Positions 36,376-47,432 of a stretch of 64,000 bases of DNA are shown here, in pieces. Made by a program: the position numbers and the translations under genes. Origin of the DNA: Thalassobaculum sp965228445 (GTDB taxonomy: Bacteria; Pseudomonadota; Alphaproteobacteria; Thalassobaculales; Thalassobaculaceae); assembly GCA_965228445.1 (NCBI GenBank), contig OZ245813.1, forward strand, positions 4,340,001 to 4,404,000, given 5' to 3'. The notes under the pieces were generated by a model. The model saw only the letters and a program-made list of their open reading frames with translations, was not told where the DNA came from and did not search any database. The number at the start of each line of letters is the position of its first letter. The stretch's first letter is position 1.

Positions 36376-37344
36376 ATGCCCGACGGCGACAGGCCCGGCA
36401 CTGCGCATCAGCCACGCACCGATTTTCAGTCCCTGATTCTGACGCTCCAGTCCTATTGGGCGAGCAAGGGCTGTGTGATCCTTCAGCCATATGACATGGA
36501 AGTCGGGGCGGGCACGTCCCATCCGGCGACGACCCTGCGGTCGCTCGGTCCGGATGATGTGTGGCGCACCGCCTATGTGCAGCCCTCGCGCCGGCCGACG
36601 GACGGTCGCTACGGCGAGAACCCGAACCGGCTGCAGCACTACTACCAGTTCCAGGTCATCGTGAAGCCGTCGCCGGTCGACAGCCAGGAGCTCTATCTCG
36701 GCTCCCTGCGCGCCATCGGCCTCGACCCCATGGCCCACGACATCCGCTTCGTGGAGGACGACTGGGAGAACCCGACGCTCGGCGCCTGGGGCCTCGGCTG
36801 GGAGGTCTGGTGCGACGGGATGGAAGTGTCCCAGTACACCTACTTCCAGCAGGTCGGCGGCATCGACTGCTCGCCGGTCAGCCTGGAGCTGACCTACGGG
36901 CTGGAACGCCTGGCCATGTACATCCAGGGCGTGGACGACGTGTACCACCTCGACTGGGACGGCATCCCGGAAGAGGAGGGCGGCAAGGTCTATGGCGACG
37001 TCTACAAGCAGGCGGAGCTGGAATTCTCGACCTACAATTTCGAATACGCCGACACCGACCAGTTGTTCCGGCGCTTCAAGGACTGCGAGGCGGAATGCGC
37101 CAAGCTGCTGGAGGCGAACCTGCCGCTGCCGGCCTATGACCAGTGCCTGAAGGCCGGTCACTCCTTCAATCTGCTGGACGCGCGCGGCGTGATCAGCGTG
37201 ACCGAACGCCAGGCCTATATCGGCCGGGTGCGCACGCTGGCGAAGGGCTGCTGCGAGAAGTGGGTCGAGGTGAGCACCGCCTGGAAGGCCGATTGGGAAA
37301 AGAAGAAGGCGGAGGCCAAGCGCTCCGAGAAGAACCATGGCTGA
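36376..37344 (+). CDS. glyQ: Glycine--tRNA ligase alpha subunit
   Basis: 322 aa. It is the catalytic subunit of the bacterial heterotetrameric enzyme that charges tRNA-Gly. Family motifs are intact: LQSYWASKGCVILQPYDMEV, AYVQPSRRPTDGRYGENPNR and QHYYQFQVIVKP. The stop overlaps the start of glyS by 8 bp, so the subunits are translationally coupled. Confidence 0.97.
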   Translation: MPDGDRPGTAHQPRTDFQSLILTLQSYWASKGCVILQPYDMEVGAGTSHPATTLRSLGPDDVWRTAYVQPSRRPTDGRYGENPNRLQHYYQFQVIVKPSPVDSQELYLGSLRAIGLDPMAHDIRFVEDDWENPTLGAWGLGWEVWCDGMEVSQYTYFQQVGGIDCSPVSLELTYGLERLAMYIQGVDDVYHLDWDGIPEEEGGKVYGDVYKQAELEFSTYNFEYADTDQLFRRFKDCEAECAKLLEANLPLPAYDQCLKAGHSFNLLDARGVISVTERQAYIGRVRTLAKGCCEKWVEVSTAWKADWEKKKAEAKRSEKNHG

Positions 37345-39430
37345 ACTGCTTCTGGAGCTGTTCTCCGAGGAGATCCCGGCGCGCATGCAGGCGCGCGCCG
37401 CCGAGGACCTGAAAGGGCTCGTCACCGGTAAGCTCAAGGCCGCGGGCCTGGAGTTTTCCAGCGCCGACGCCTACGTCACGCCGCGCCGGCTGACCCTGGT
37501 GCTCGATGGCCTGCCGGAGAAGCAGCCGGACGTCAGCGAGGAACGCCGCGGCCCCCGCGTGGACGCGCCCGAGAAGGCGATTCAGGGCTTCCTGGCCTCC
37601 ACCGGGCTGACGCTGGACCAGTGCGAGAAGCGCGATACCGGCAAGGGCGAGTTCTGGTTCGTGGTGATCGAGAAGAAGGGCGAGGCGACCGCCGACGTCC
37701 TGCCCGAAATTATCCTGACCTCCATCCGCGAGCTGCCCTGGCCGAAATCCATGCGCTGGGGCCGCAACACCTTCCGCTGGGTGCGGCCCCTGCACCATAT
37801 CCTCGCCGTGTTCGACGGCGCGGTGCTTGATGGCGGCCTGGACCTGGGCGAGACCCAGCTCACCTTTACCGGCGACACCCGCGGCCACCGCTTCCTGGCC
37901 CCCGACGCGGTGACCGTGAGCTCGTTCCACGAGTACCGCACCGAGATCGGCGGCGCCTTCGTCATGCTCGACCGCGAGGACCGCAAGGAGACGATCCTGA
38001 CGGAGGCTCGCGCCCTGTGCGAGGCCGAGGGGCTGGTCCTGCGCGACGATCCGGGCCTGCTGGAAGAGGTCTGCGGCCTGGTCGAGTGGCCGGTGCCGCT
38101 GATGGGCCGGATTGATGCTGAGTTCATGTCGGTGCCACCGGAGGTGCTGGTCACCTCCATGCGCAGCCACCAGAAGTATTTCGCCGTCGAAACCAAGGAC
38201 GGCAGACTGGCCGACCGGTTCATCCTGGTCTCCAACATGGCGAGCGAGGAAACCCGCAACGCCAACATCGTCGCCGGCAACGAGAAGGTCCTGCGCGCGC
38301 GCCTGAGCGACGCCAAGTTCTTCTGGGACCAGGACCGGGCGGTGAAGCTGGCCGATCGGCGCGACGCCCTGAAGGACGTCAAGTTCTACGACAAGCTCGG
38401 CACCATGGCCGACAAGGTCGAACGGGTGGCGGCCCTCGCCGCCGAAATCGCGCCGATGGTCGGCGCCGATGCCGACAGCGCCCGCCACGCGGCGACCCTG
38501 GCCAAGGCCGACCTGACCACCGGCATGGTCGGCGAGTTCCCGGAACTGCAGGGCCTGATGGGCCGCTACTACGCGCTCGATGCCGGCGAGGACGTGCAGG
38601 TCGCCGATGCGGTGGCCCAGCACTACTCGCCCGTCGGCCCGACCGACACCTGCCCGACCGCGCCGGTGTCCGTCGCGGTGGCCATGGCCGACAAGATCGA
38701 CACCCTGGTCGGGTTCTTCGCCATCGGCGAGACCCCGACCGGCTCCAAGGACCCCTTCGCCCTGCGCCGCGCCGCCCTGGGCGTGATCCGGCTGATCATC
38801 GAGAACGGGCTGCGGATCAACCTGCTGCCGCTCTTCGCCCAGGCTCGCGCCCGGATCGCCGGGGCCGAAGGTTCAGTGGAGGCCGACGCCAAGTTGCTCG
38901 ACTTCTTCGCCGACCGCCTGAAGGTCCACCTGCGCGAGCAGGGGGTGCGCCACGACCTGATCGCCGCGGTGTTCGAGCTGGGTGGGGAGGACGACCTGGT
39001 CCGCCTGCTGGCCCGGGTGCATGCGCTGAGCGACTTCCTGGCGACCGACGACGGCGCCAACCTGCTCGCCGGCTACCGCCGCGCCTCGAATATTCTGCGC
39101 GCCGAGGAGAAGAAGGACGGGCCGTTCACCGCGTCCGACGCCGCCTTCGCCGACCGGATCGACCCGTCGATCCTGGCCCAGGCGGAGGAGACCGGCCTCT
39201 ACGCGGCCGTGCGCGAGGCCGAGGCGGCGATCAAGACCCATCTGGCGGGTGAGGACTTTACCAGCGCCATGGCGTCCCTATCTCACCTACGGGGGCCGAT
39301 CGACGCATTCTTCGATGCCGTCACGGTCAACGCCGATGACGCGGCACTGAGAACCAATCGCCTGCGCCTGCTCGACGCCGTCAGAACGGCAATGGGGAAT
39401 ATTGCCGATTTCTCGCGGGTCGAAGGCTAG
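37337..39430 (+). CDS. glyS: Glycine--tRNA ligase beta subunit
   Basis: 697 aa, usual length. It binds tRNA-Gly for the GlyQS enzyme. It starts MAELLLELFSEEIPARMQ, the family signature. TSMRSHQKYFAVETKDGRLA and NIVAGNEKVLRARLSDAKFF are intact, and an anticodon-binding-like domain is at the C-terminus. The TAG stop at 39428-39430 forms the first bases of a large hairpin. Confidence 0.96.
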   Translation: MAELLLELFSEEIPARMQARAAEDLKGLVTGKLKAAGLEFSSADAYVTPRRLTLVLDGLPEKQPDVSEERRGPRVDAPEKAIQGFLASTGLTLDQCEKRDTGKGEFWFVVIEKKGEATADVLPEIILTSIRELPWPKSMRWGRNTFRWVRPLHHILAVFDGAVLDGGLDLGETQLTFTGDTRGHRFLAPDAVTVSSFHEYRTEIGGAFVMLDREDRKETILTEARALCEAEGLVLRDDPGLLEEVCGLVEWPVPLMGRIDAEFMSVPPEVLVTSMRSHQKYFAVETKDGRLADRFILVSNMASEETRNANIVAGNEKVLRARLSDAKFFWDQDRAVKLADRRDALKDVKFYDKLGTMADKVERVAALAAEIAPMVGADADSARHAATLAKADLTTGMVGEFPELQGLMGRYYALDAGEDVQVADAVAQHYSPVGPTDTCPTAPVSVAVAMADKIDTLVGFFAIGETPTGSKDPFALRRAALGVIRLIIENGLRINLLPLFAQARARIAGAEGSVEADAKLLDFFADRLKVHLREQGVRHDLIAAVFELGGEDDLVRLLARVHALSDFLATDDGANLLAGYRRASNILRAEEKKDGPFTASDAAFADRIDPSILAQAEETGLYAAVREAEAAIKTHLAGEDFTSAMASLSHLRGPIDAFFDAVTVNADDAALRTNRLRLLDAVRTAMGNIADFSRVEG

Positions 39431-39468
39431 AGCAAGTCATGATCATCTGATCATGTGAATTTGCTCTA
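39428..39468. terminator. Hairpin starting on the glyS stop codon
   Basis: The inner stem CATGATCA/TGATCATG (39438-39455, 2-nt loop) and the outer stem TAGAGCAA/TTGCTCTA (39428-39435, 39461-39468) form an extended hairpin. Its first bases are the stop codon. It may be an intergenic repeat and may serve as the end of the glyQS transcript. Confidence 0.55.
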
Positions 39469-39495
39469 ACTGTAAGAGGTTAGAGGACGGTTAGC

Positions 39496-39520
39496 GGTTC
39501 AGATCGCTTCGATCTGAACC
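39496..39520. repeat. 11-bp hairpin upstream of ppdK
   Basis: GGTTCAGATCG at 39496-39506 pairs with CGATCTGAACC at 39510-39520 around a CTT loop. A smaller CTCTCG/CGAGAG pair follows at 39520-39535. It lies 34 bp before the ppdK start. The combination with the preceding hairpin resembles intergenic repeats common in alphaproteobacteria. Confidence 0.5.
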
Positions 39521-39553
39521 TCTCGTCCTCGAGAGGATCGAGGGACAGAAAGC

Positions 39554-42229
<2,676 letters not shown>

Positions 42230-42287
42230 CACACGCCGGGCAAATCAGCGGATGGCCTGCGCCCATGGTTCCGGCTAAACCGGAGCC

Positions 42288-42944
42288 ATGGGTACGATCT
42301 CCTGCAATGCCGGGCTGAGCTTCACCGCCGATCCCGCCAAGACCGCGCTGGTCGCCATCGACTTCCAGCGCGATTTCCTCGATCCCGACGGCATGGTCGC
42401 CGCCCTGGGTGACGACATCGCGCCGATGCGCGCGATCATCCCCAACGCGGTCGCCCTGATCGCCGCGGCACGGGCCGCCGGGCTGATGCTGGTGCATACC
42501 CGCGAGGGCTACGCGCCGGATCTGTCCGACATGCATGCGCTGAAGCGTGACCGCAAGGTGGCCGGCCGCGACGGCCCGCTCGGTCGCTTCCTGATCCGTG
42601 GCGAGCCGGGGCAGGACCACATCGCCGAGTGCCGCGCGGCCGAGGACGAACTGGTGTTGGACAAGCCGGGCTTCGGCGCCTTCTACCGCACCGACCTGGA
42701 GGATCGCCTGCGCGCCCGGGGCGTGGAGGCTCTGATCCTGATGGGCGTGACCACCCAGTGCTGCGTGGCCTCCACCATGCGCGAGGCGGTCGACCGCGGC
42801 TTCCGCTGCCTCACGGTGGAAGACGCCTGCGCGGCGACCACGCCGGACCTGCACGAGGCGGCGATTTCGCTGATCTATGGCGAGAACAACCTGTTCGGCT
42901 GGGTCAGCGACACCCGGCGGGTGGTGGCGGGGTTGGCCGGCTGA
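42288..42944 (+). CDS. Isochorismatase-like cysteine hydrolase
   Basis: 218 aa. The triad positions are visible: Asp in VAIDFQRDFLDPDG, Lys in LDKPGFGAFYRTDLE and Cys in GVTTQCCVASTMREAVDRGF. The family includes isochorismatases, nicotinamidases and biuret or carbamoyl-amide hydrolases; the cis-peptide TTQCCV form is typical. The substrate is unresolved. It lies 58 bp downstream of ppdK. Confidence 0.88.
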   Translation: MGTISCNAGLSFTADPAKTALVAIDFQRDFLDPDGMVAALGDDIAPMRAIIPNAVALIAAARAAGLMLVHTREGYAPDLSDMHALKRDRKVAGRDGPLGRFLIRGEPGQDHIAECRAAEDELVLDKPGFGAFYRTDLEDRLRARGVEALILMGVTTQCCVASTMREAVDRGFRCLTVEDACAATTPDLHEAAISLIYGENNLFGWVSDTRRVVAGLAG

Positions 42945-42960
42945 CCCTTCGCGTATGCGT

Positions 42961-43075
42961 CGCCCTTCGACACGTCGCTTCGCTCCTGCTCAGGGTGAGG
43001 TCAAAGTTTTTCGTTCAATAAAATGGACCTCACCCTGAGCAGCCCCGGACTTGGTCCGGGGCGTGTCGAAGGGCG
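42961..43075. repeat. Composite palindrome with CCTTCGACA outer arms and a nested CCCGGACTTG hairpin
   Basis: CGCCCTTCGACACG at 42961-42974 is the exact reverse complement of CGTGTCGAAGGGCG at 43062-43075. Inside, TGCTCAGGGTGAGGTC at 42987-43002 pairs with GACCTCACCCTGAGCA at 43026-43041. A third hairpin, CCCCGGAC/GTCCGGGG, sits at 43043-43061 in the right half. The centre is AT-rich. The element fills the gap between convergent genes. Confidence 0.8.
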
Positions 43076-43093
43076 GCACCCAGGCATGCCCGC

Positions 43094-43591
43094 TCAGATC
43101 AGCTGGAACACCCCGCCGCTCGCCTTGTAGCGCTGCAGGGCCTCCAGCGACCGCATGACCGGTGCGGTCCGGTCGTCCGGCAGGGCGTCCTGGGGGAAGA
43201 ACCGCACGTCCAGGCTCTCATGCCCGTCCGCGCGCAGCTCTCCTTCCCACTCGGTGGCGTGGAAGATCATGGCGTAGGCGAAGATCACGTCGCCATGGGG
43301 ATACTCCACCCGGTCGTGCTCCGGATGGCTGGCGAAGCCGATCGGGGTGAGGGGACCGGCGGTCAGGCCGGTCTCCTCCAGCAGCTCCGTGCGGGCGGTG
43401 TCCTCGATGCTCTGACCGATCTCGGCGGAGCCGGCGGGCCAGCTCCACAGCTTGAAGTCGCCGCGCCGGATCAGCAGCACCACGCCGTCCGGGTTCTCGA
43501 CGATGACCCGGGCGCCCGGCATCAGGACCGGGCGCGGGCCGATGATCTGGCGGAGGCGGCCGAGATAGCTGTCGGCGAAGGATCCGCTCAT
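43094..43591 (-). CDS. NUDIX hydrolase
   Basis: 165 aa. The NUDIX box is seen as GSAEIGQSIEDTARTELLEE followed by TGL. One expected glutamate reads Gln and one Arg reads Thr, but the REUXEE core acidic residues are present. These enzymes hydrolyse nucleoside diphosphates linked to another group; the substrate cannot be read. It starts 20 bp after the stop of the UxaA-type gene and may be co-transcribed. Confidence 0.85.
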   Translation of the reverse strand: MSGSFADSYLGRLRQIIGPRPVLMPGARVIVENPDGVVLLIRRGDFKLWSWPAGSAEIGQSIEDTARTELLEETGLTAGPLTPIGFASHPEHDRVEYPHGDVIFAYAMIFHATEWEGELRADGHESLDVRFFPQDALPDDRTAPVMRSLEALQRYKASGGVFQLI

Positions 43592-43610
43592 GAGGGTCCG
43601 GTGCGCCCGG

Positions 43611-45149
43611 TCACATCACCGCGCCGATCTGCCACGGGATGAACTCGTTGTCGCCCATGCCCTGGGCCTCCGACTTGGTCGGCGAGCCCGACGCGACTTC
43701 CAGCAGCCGGTCGAAGATCCGCTGGCCCATCTCCTCGATCGAGATGCCCTCGTCCAGCACCTCGCCGCAGTTGATGTCCATGTCGTCGGACATGCGGGAA
43801 TACATCGGCGTGTTGGTGGCGAGCTTCAGCGACGGGGCCGGCTTGCAGCCATAGACCGAGCCGCGGCCGGTGGTGAAGGCGACGACGTTGGAGCCGCTCG
43901 CCACCTCGCCGGTGATCGAGCACGGATCGTAGCCCGGGCTGTCCATGAAGACGAAGCCCTTGGCGTCGATCGTCTCGCCGTATTTGTACACGCCGGTCAG
44001 GTTGGTGGTGCCGCCCTTGGCCGCCGCCCCCAGCGACTTCTCCAGGATGGTGGTCAGGCCGCCGCGCTTGTTGCCGGGCGAGGGGTTGTTGTTCATTTCG
44101 CCGCCATTGCGCGCGGTGTAGTCCTCCCACCACTTGATGCGCTCGACCAGCTTCTCGCCGACCTCCTGGCTGACCGCGCGGCGGGTGAGCAGGTGCTCCG
44201 CCCCGTAGATCTCCGGCGTCTCGGCCAGCACGGCGGTGCCGCCGTGGCGCACCAGAAGGTTCGCCGCCTCGCCCAATGCCGGGTTGGCGGTCATGCCGGA
44301 ATAGGCGTCGGAGCCGCCGCATTGCAGGGCCAGGGTCAGCTCGCTCGCCGGACACGTGCTGCGGCCGGCCTCGTTCGCCTTGGGCAGCATCTCCCTGATC
44401 ATGCCCGCCCCCCAGTCGACGGTTTTCCGCAAGCCGCCGGCGTCCTGGATGTTCATGGTCTGGAACGCATCGCCCCGCTTGATGCCGTAGGCTTCCAGCA
44501 GGAAGTCGATCTGGTTGACCTCGCAGCCGAGCCCGACCATCAGCACGCCGGCGAAGTTCGGGTGCCGCGCCATGCCCCAGAGCACGCGCTGCAGGTTGGC
44601 GTAGCCCTCGCCGTCGCCGGCCATGCCGCAGCCGGTGGAATGGGTCAGTGCCACGACGCCGTCCACGTTCGGATACTGCTCCAGGACCTGCGGGGTGATC
44701 GCCTCGGCGATGTACTTCGCCGCGGTGGCCGAGCAGTTCACGCTGGTCAGCACGCCGATATAGTTGCGGGTGCCGATCCGGCCGCTGTCGCGCTTGAAGC
44801 CCTGGAAGGTCGCCTGGTCGCTGTTGTTGAAATAGGCGGTCGGCTTCACGTCGGCGCCGAAGGCATAGTCGCGCTCGAAGTCCTGCATCTCGACGTTGTG
44901 CACGTGGACATGGGCGCCGGGCGCGATCGCCTCGGTGGCGAAGCCGATGATCTGGTCGTATTTGCGGATCGGCTCGCCCGCCGCGATCGGCTGGGTGGCG
45001 ATCTTGTGGCCGGCCGGGATCGCGGCGGCGGTCGAAACCCCCTCGCCGTCGAGCGCCACGCCGGGCGTCAGGTCGAAGCGGGCGGTGATGACGTTGTCGG
45101 CCTTGCTCAGGCGCACGGTCAGGCGTTTGGCGTCCGAAGAGGCGGACAT
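43611..45149 (-). CDS. UxaA/GarD family dehydratase (altronate or galactarate dehydratase-type)
   Basis: 512 aa. The N-terminal SAF domain (about 1-95) is followed by the UxaA catalytic region, with conserved SVNCSATAAKYIAEAI, LTHSTGCGMAGDGEGYANLQ and the Gly-rich GLGCEVNQI. The C-terminus contains PGYDPCSITGEVASGSNVV. The family dehydrates hexonate or hexarate sugars in uronate catabolism. No other uronate genes are in the window, so the true substrate could differ. Confidence 0.88.
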   Translation of the reverse strand: MSASSDAKRLTVRLSKADNVITARFDLTPGVALDGEGVSTAAAIPAGHKIATQPIAAGEPIRKYDQIIGFATEAIAPGAHVHVHNVEMQDFERDYAFGADVKPTAYFNNSDQATFQGFKRDSGRIGTRNYIGVLTSVNCSATAAKYIAEAITPQVLEQYPNVDGVVALTHSTGCGMAGDGEGYANLQRVLWGMARHPNFAGVLMVGLGCEVNQIDFLLEAYGIKRGDAFQTMNIQDAGGLRKTVDWGAGMIREMLPKANEAGRSTCPASELTLALQCGGSDAYSGMTANPALGEAANLLVRHGGTAVLAETPEIYGAEHLLTRRAVSQEVGEKLVERIKWWEDYTARNGGEMNNNPSPGNKRGGLTTILEKSLGAAAKGGTTNLTGVYKYGETIDAKGFVFMDSPGYDPCSITGEVASGSNVVAFTTGRGSVYGCKPAPSLKLATNTPMYSRMSDDMDINCGEVLDEGISIEEMGQRIFDRLLEVASGSPTKSEAQGMGDNEFIPWQIGAVM

Positions 45150-45279
45150 GGCGGTAACTCCCTGGCGAAAACTATGGTCGTTTCTCGTTGGTCCGACACG
45201 GACGCGGCGAGCATAGCGCGAGGGCGGGGTGTGCGGAAACGGGGGACTTGTCCGGCTTCGCTCTTCCTCTTCATCGTCA

Positions 45280-45318
45280 TCCCGGTGAGCCCCGGGCTTG
45301 ACCCGGGGCTCACCGGGA
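45280..45318. repeat. CTTGA-loop palindrome with 17-bp arms
   Basis: A 17-bp arm at 45280-45296 and its exact complement at 45302-45318 surround a CTTGA loop. The core CCCGGG matches the other copies, but the arms are extended. It is the first of two tandem copies. Confidence 0.8.
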
Positions 45319-45343
45319 CCCAGTCCCAGCGGTCGGTGCAGGG

Positions 45344-45382
45344 TCCCGGGAGACCCCGGATCAGGTCCGGGGTCTCCCGGGA
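45344..45382. repeat. Second 17-bp-arm palindrome, loop TCAGG
   Basis: A 17-bp arm at 45344-45360 and its exact complement at 45366-45382 surround the loop TCAGG. The pair (45280 and 45344) is separated by 25 bp, resembling a two-hairpin repeat unit upstream of the MarR-GNAT gene. Confidence 0.8.
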
Positions 45383-45416
45383 AGACGGAGGGGGGAAATA
45401 AATATAAGTGCCTATT

Positions 45417-45432
45417 GCATCTAATTAGATGC
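45417..45432. promoter_or_regulatory. 16-bp perfect palindrome, probable MarR operator
   Basis: GCATCTAATTAGATGC is its own reverse complement and ends 13 bp before the ATG of the MarR-GNAT gene, in an AT-rich patch. MarR proteins bind such palindromes near their own promoters; autoregulation is inferred. Confidence 0.6.
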
Positions 45433-45445
45433 TATCATCAAATAT

Positions 45446-46393
45446 ATGACCGACCCAGCTACCGCCCTCGCCCCCGAAGTCGCCGCGTTCCGGCAGTTCA
45501 GCCGGTTCTACACGTCCTATATCGGTGCGCTTGGGCCGGACCATCAGGGCAGCACGGTCTCGCTCACCGAGATGCGGGTACTGTACGAGATCGCCCATCG
45601 TGACGGCCCCACGGCGCGGGAGATCAGCGCCGACATGGGCGTCGATCCGGGATATGTCAGCCGGCTGCTCAAGGGCTTCCGCACGAAGGGCTGGGTCGCC
45701 GCCGTCCCCGACGCCTCCGACGGGCGGGTGCGTCGGCTGTCGCTGACCAAGGCCGGGCGCGCCGCCTTCACGCCGATGTACGACCGCGCCAACGAGGTGG
45801 CCGCCAACGCGCTGGCCGTGCTGGCGCCGGTGGACCGTGCGCGGTTGCTCTCCGCCATGGCCACGATCCGCGCGGTGCTCGACCCCGGCGCCACACCGAG
45901 CGCCGCACCGGTCGAACCCTATCTGCTGCGACCGCACCGTCCCGGCGACATGGGGGAGGTGGTCGCCGCCCATGGCCGGCTGTACGCCGCGGAGTACGGA
46001 TTCGACATCAGTTTCGAGGCGCTGGTCGCCCGGATCGCCGCCGACTTCATCGACAAGTTCGATCCCGCCCGCCACTGCTGCTGGATCGCCGAGCGCGACG
46101 GCGCGATGGTCGGCTCGGTCTTCGTCGTCGATGCCGATGAGACCACGGCCAAGCTGCGCATGCTGTTCGTGGACGAGCGCGCCCGTGGGCTCGGCATCGG
46201 CCGGCGCCTCACGGAGGAGGCGATGCGCTTCGCCCGGTCCGCCGGCTATCGCCGCATGACCCTGTGGACCAACGACATTCTGACCGCCGCTCGCGAGATC
46301 TACCGCAAGGCCGGGTTCGACTGCGTCGCCAGCGAGCCGCTGAACGATTTCGGCGTGTCGATGATGGCGGAGACCTGGGAGCGCGATCTGTGA
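45446..46393 (+). CDS. MarR-type regulator fused to GNAT acetyltransferase
   Basis: 315 aa. Residues about 10-145 are a MarR winged helix (LTEMRVLYEIAHRDGPTARE; DMGVDPGYVSRLLKGF). Residues about 155-315 are a GNAT fold, with the acetyl-CoA motif VDERARGLGIGRRLTEEAMR. Such fusions are common in proteobacteria and may acetylate a small molecule or protein under control of their own DNA-binding domain. An upstream palindrome supports autoregulation. An EamA exporter follows 53 bp downstream. Confidence 0.92.
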   Translation: MTDPATALAPEVAAFRQFSRFYTSYIGALGPDHQGSTVSLTEMRVLYEIAHRDGPTAREISADMGVDPGYVSRLLKGFRTKGWVAAVPDASDGRVRRLSLTKAGRAAFTPMYDRANEVAANALAVLAPVDRARLLSAMATIRAVLDPGATPSAAPVEPYLLRPHRPGDMGEVVAAHGRLYAAEYGFDISFEALVARIAADFIDKFDPARHCCWIAERDGAMVGSVFVVDADETTAKLRMLFVDERARGLGIGRRLTEEAMRFARSAGYRRMTLWTNDILTAAREIYRKAGFDCVASEPLNDFGVSMMAETWERDL

Positions 46394-46446
46394 GCACGGC
46401 CGCCGAGCCTCCGGCGCCATGAAGCCCAGCCCGTGAGTTCGATTCC

Positions 46447-47328
46447 ATGAGCGCCTCCCGCCCGCCGCTCGCGGTCATGACCGCGGCTTTCACCGGGCTG
46501 CAGGTCGGGGCCGCCATCGTCGCCAGCCGGGCCGCCGTGGACGAGCTCGGCCCCACCGTGCTGGCGCTGTTCCGCTATGCGATCGGCGCGGCGATGATCC
46601 TGCCGCTGGCGGTTCATCTGGGCTGGCGGCGCATTCCGCTGCGCGATCTCTGGGTGATCGCGGCGCTGGGGATCGGGCAGTTCGGCATCCTGGTCGCCCT
46701 GCTGAACCTGGCGGTGATGCATATCTCCGCCGGTCTCGGCAGCCTGATCTTCGCCACCATGCCGGTGCAGACGGTGCTGATCTCCGCCCTGCTGGGTCGC
46801 CAGGCACTGACCCTGCGCCGTCTGCTCGGCGCGGCGCTCGCCACCCTGGGCGTGGCGGCGGCGTTGAGCGACCGGCTGATCGGCGAGGCGGGAGGGGCGG
46901 ATCTCTGGATCGGCATCGCAGCGGCACTGGCCAGTGCGTTCACCGGAGCGCTGTGCTCGGTACTCTACCGGCCCTACCTGGCCCGGTATCCCACGGTGCA
47001 GGTCAGCGGCCTCGCCATGGGGGCGTCGGTGCTGTTCCTGGCGGCGCTGTCGCCCTTCGACGGCCCGCCGATCGGCTGGGATGCGCTGGCGGCCGGTCCC
47101 TGGGCGATCGTGGCCTTCATCGGTGCGTCCAGCGGCATCGGCTACATCACGTGGCTGTATTCGCTGCGCGAACTGCCGGCGACCGAGGTGACCCTGTTCC
47201 TGGCGCTGGCGCCGATCACCGCGGCGGCGCTGGGCGCGCTGCTGCTGGCGGAACCGCTCGGGATCGGACTGTTCGTCGGCCTGGGGCTGGTGGTTCTCGG
47301 CATGCGACTGGCCCTGTCGGCACGGTGA
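46447..47328 (+). CDS. EamA/DMT family transporter
   Basis: 293 aa with about ten predicted hydrophobic helices in two EamA halves, for example LFRYAIGAAMILPLAVHLGW and the second-half motif LPATEVTLFLALAPITAAAL. These inner-membrane proteins usually export small metabolites. The substrate is unknown. It is probably co-transcribed with the MarR-GNAT gene, which suggests it could be the controlled function. Confidence 0.9.
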   Translation: MSASRPPLAVMTAAFTGLQVGAAIVASRAAVDELGPTVLALFRYAIGAAMILPLAVHLGWRRIPLRDLWVIAALGIGQFGILVALLNLAVMHISAGLGSLIFATMPVQTVLISALLGRQALTLRRLLGAALATLGVAAALSDRLIGEAGGADLWIGIAAALASAFTGALCSVLYRPYLARYPTVQVSGLAMGASVLFLAALSPFDGPPIGWDALAAGPWAIVAFIGASSGIGYITWLYSLRELPATEVTLFLALAPITAAALGALLLAEPLGIGLFVGLGLVVLGMRLALSAR

Positions 47329-47432
47329 GATCGTCGATCTGGACGGGATGACGCGACGGATCGGCGCGTCCTAGACTGCCGCAATAACCGCGCGCCCGAC
47401 CGGGAAAGCGCGGGTCTTTCAGGAGGAAACGG

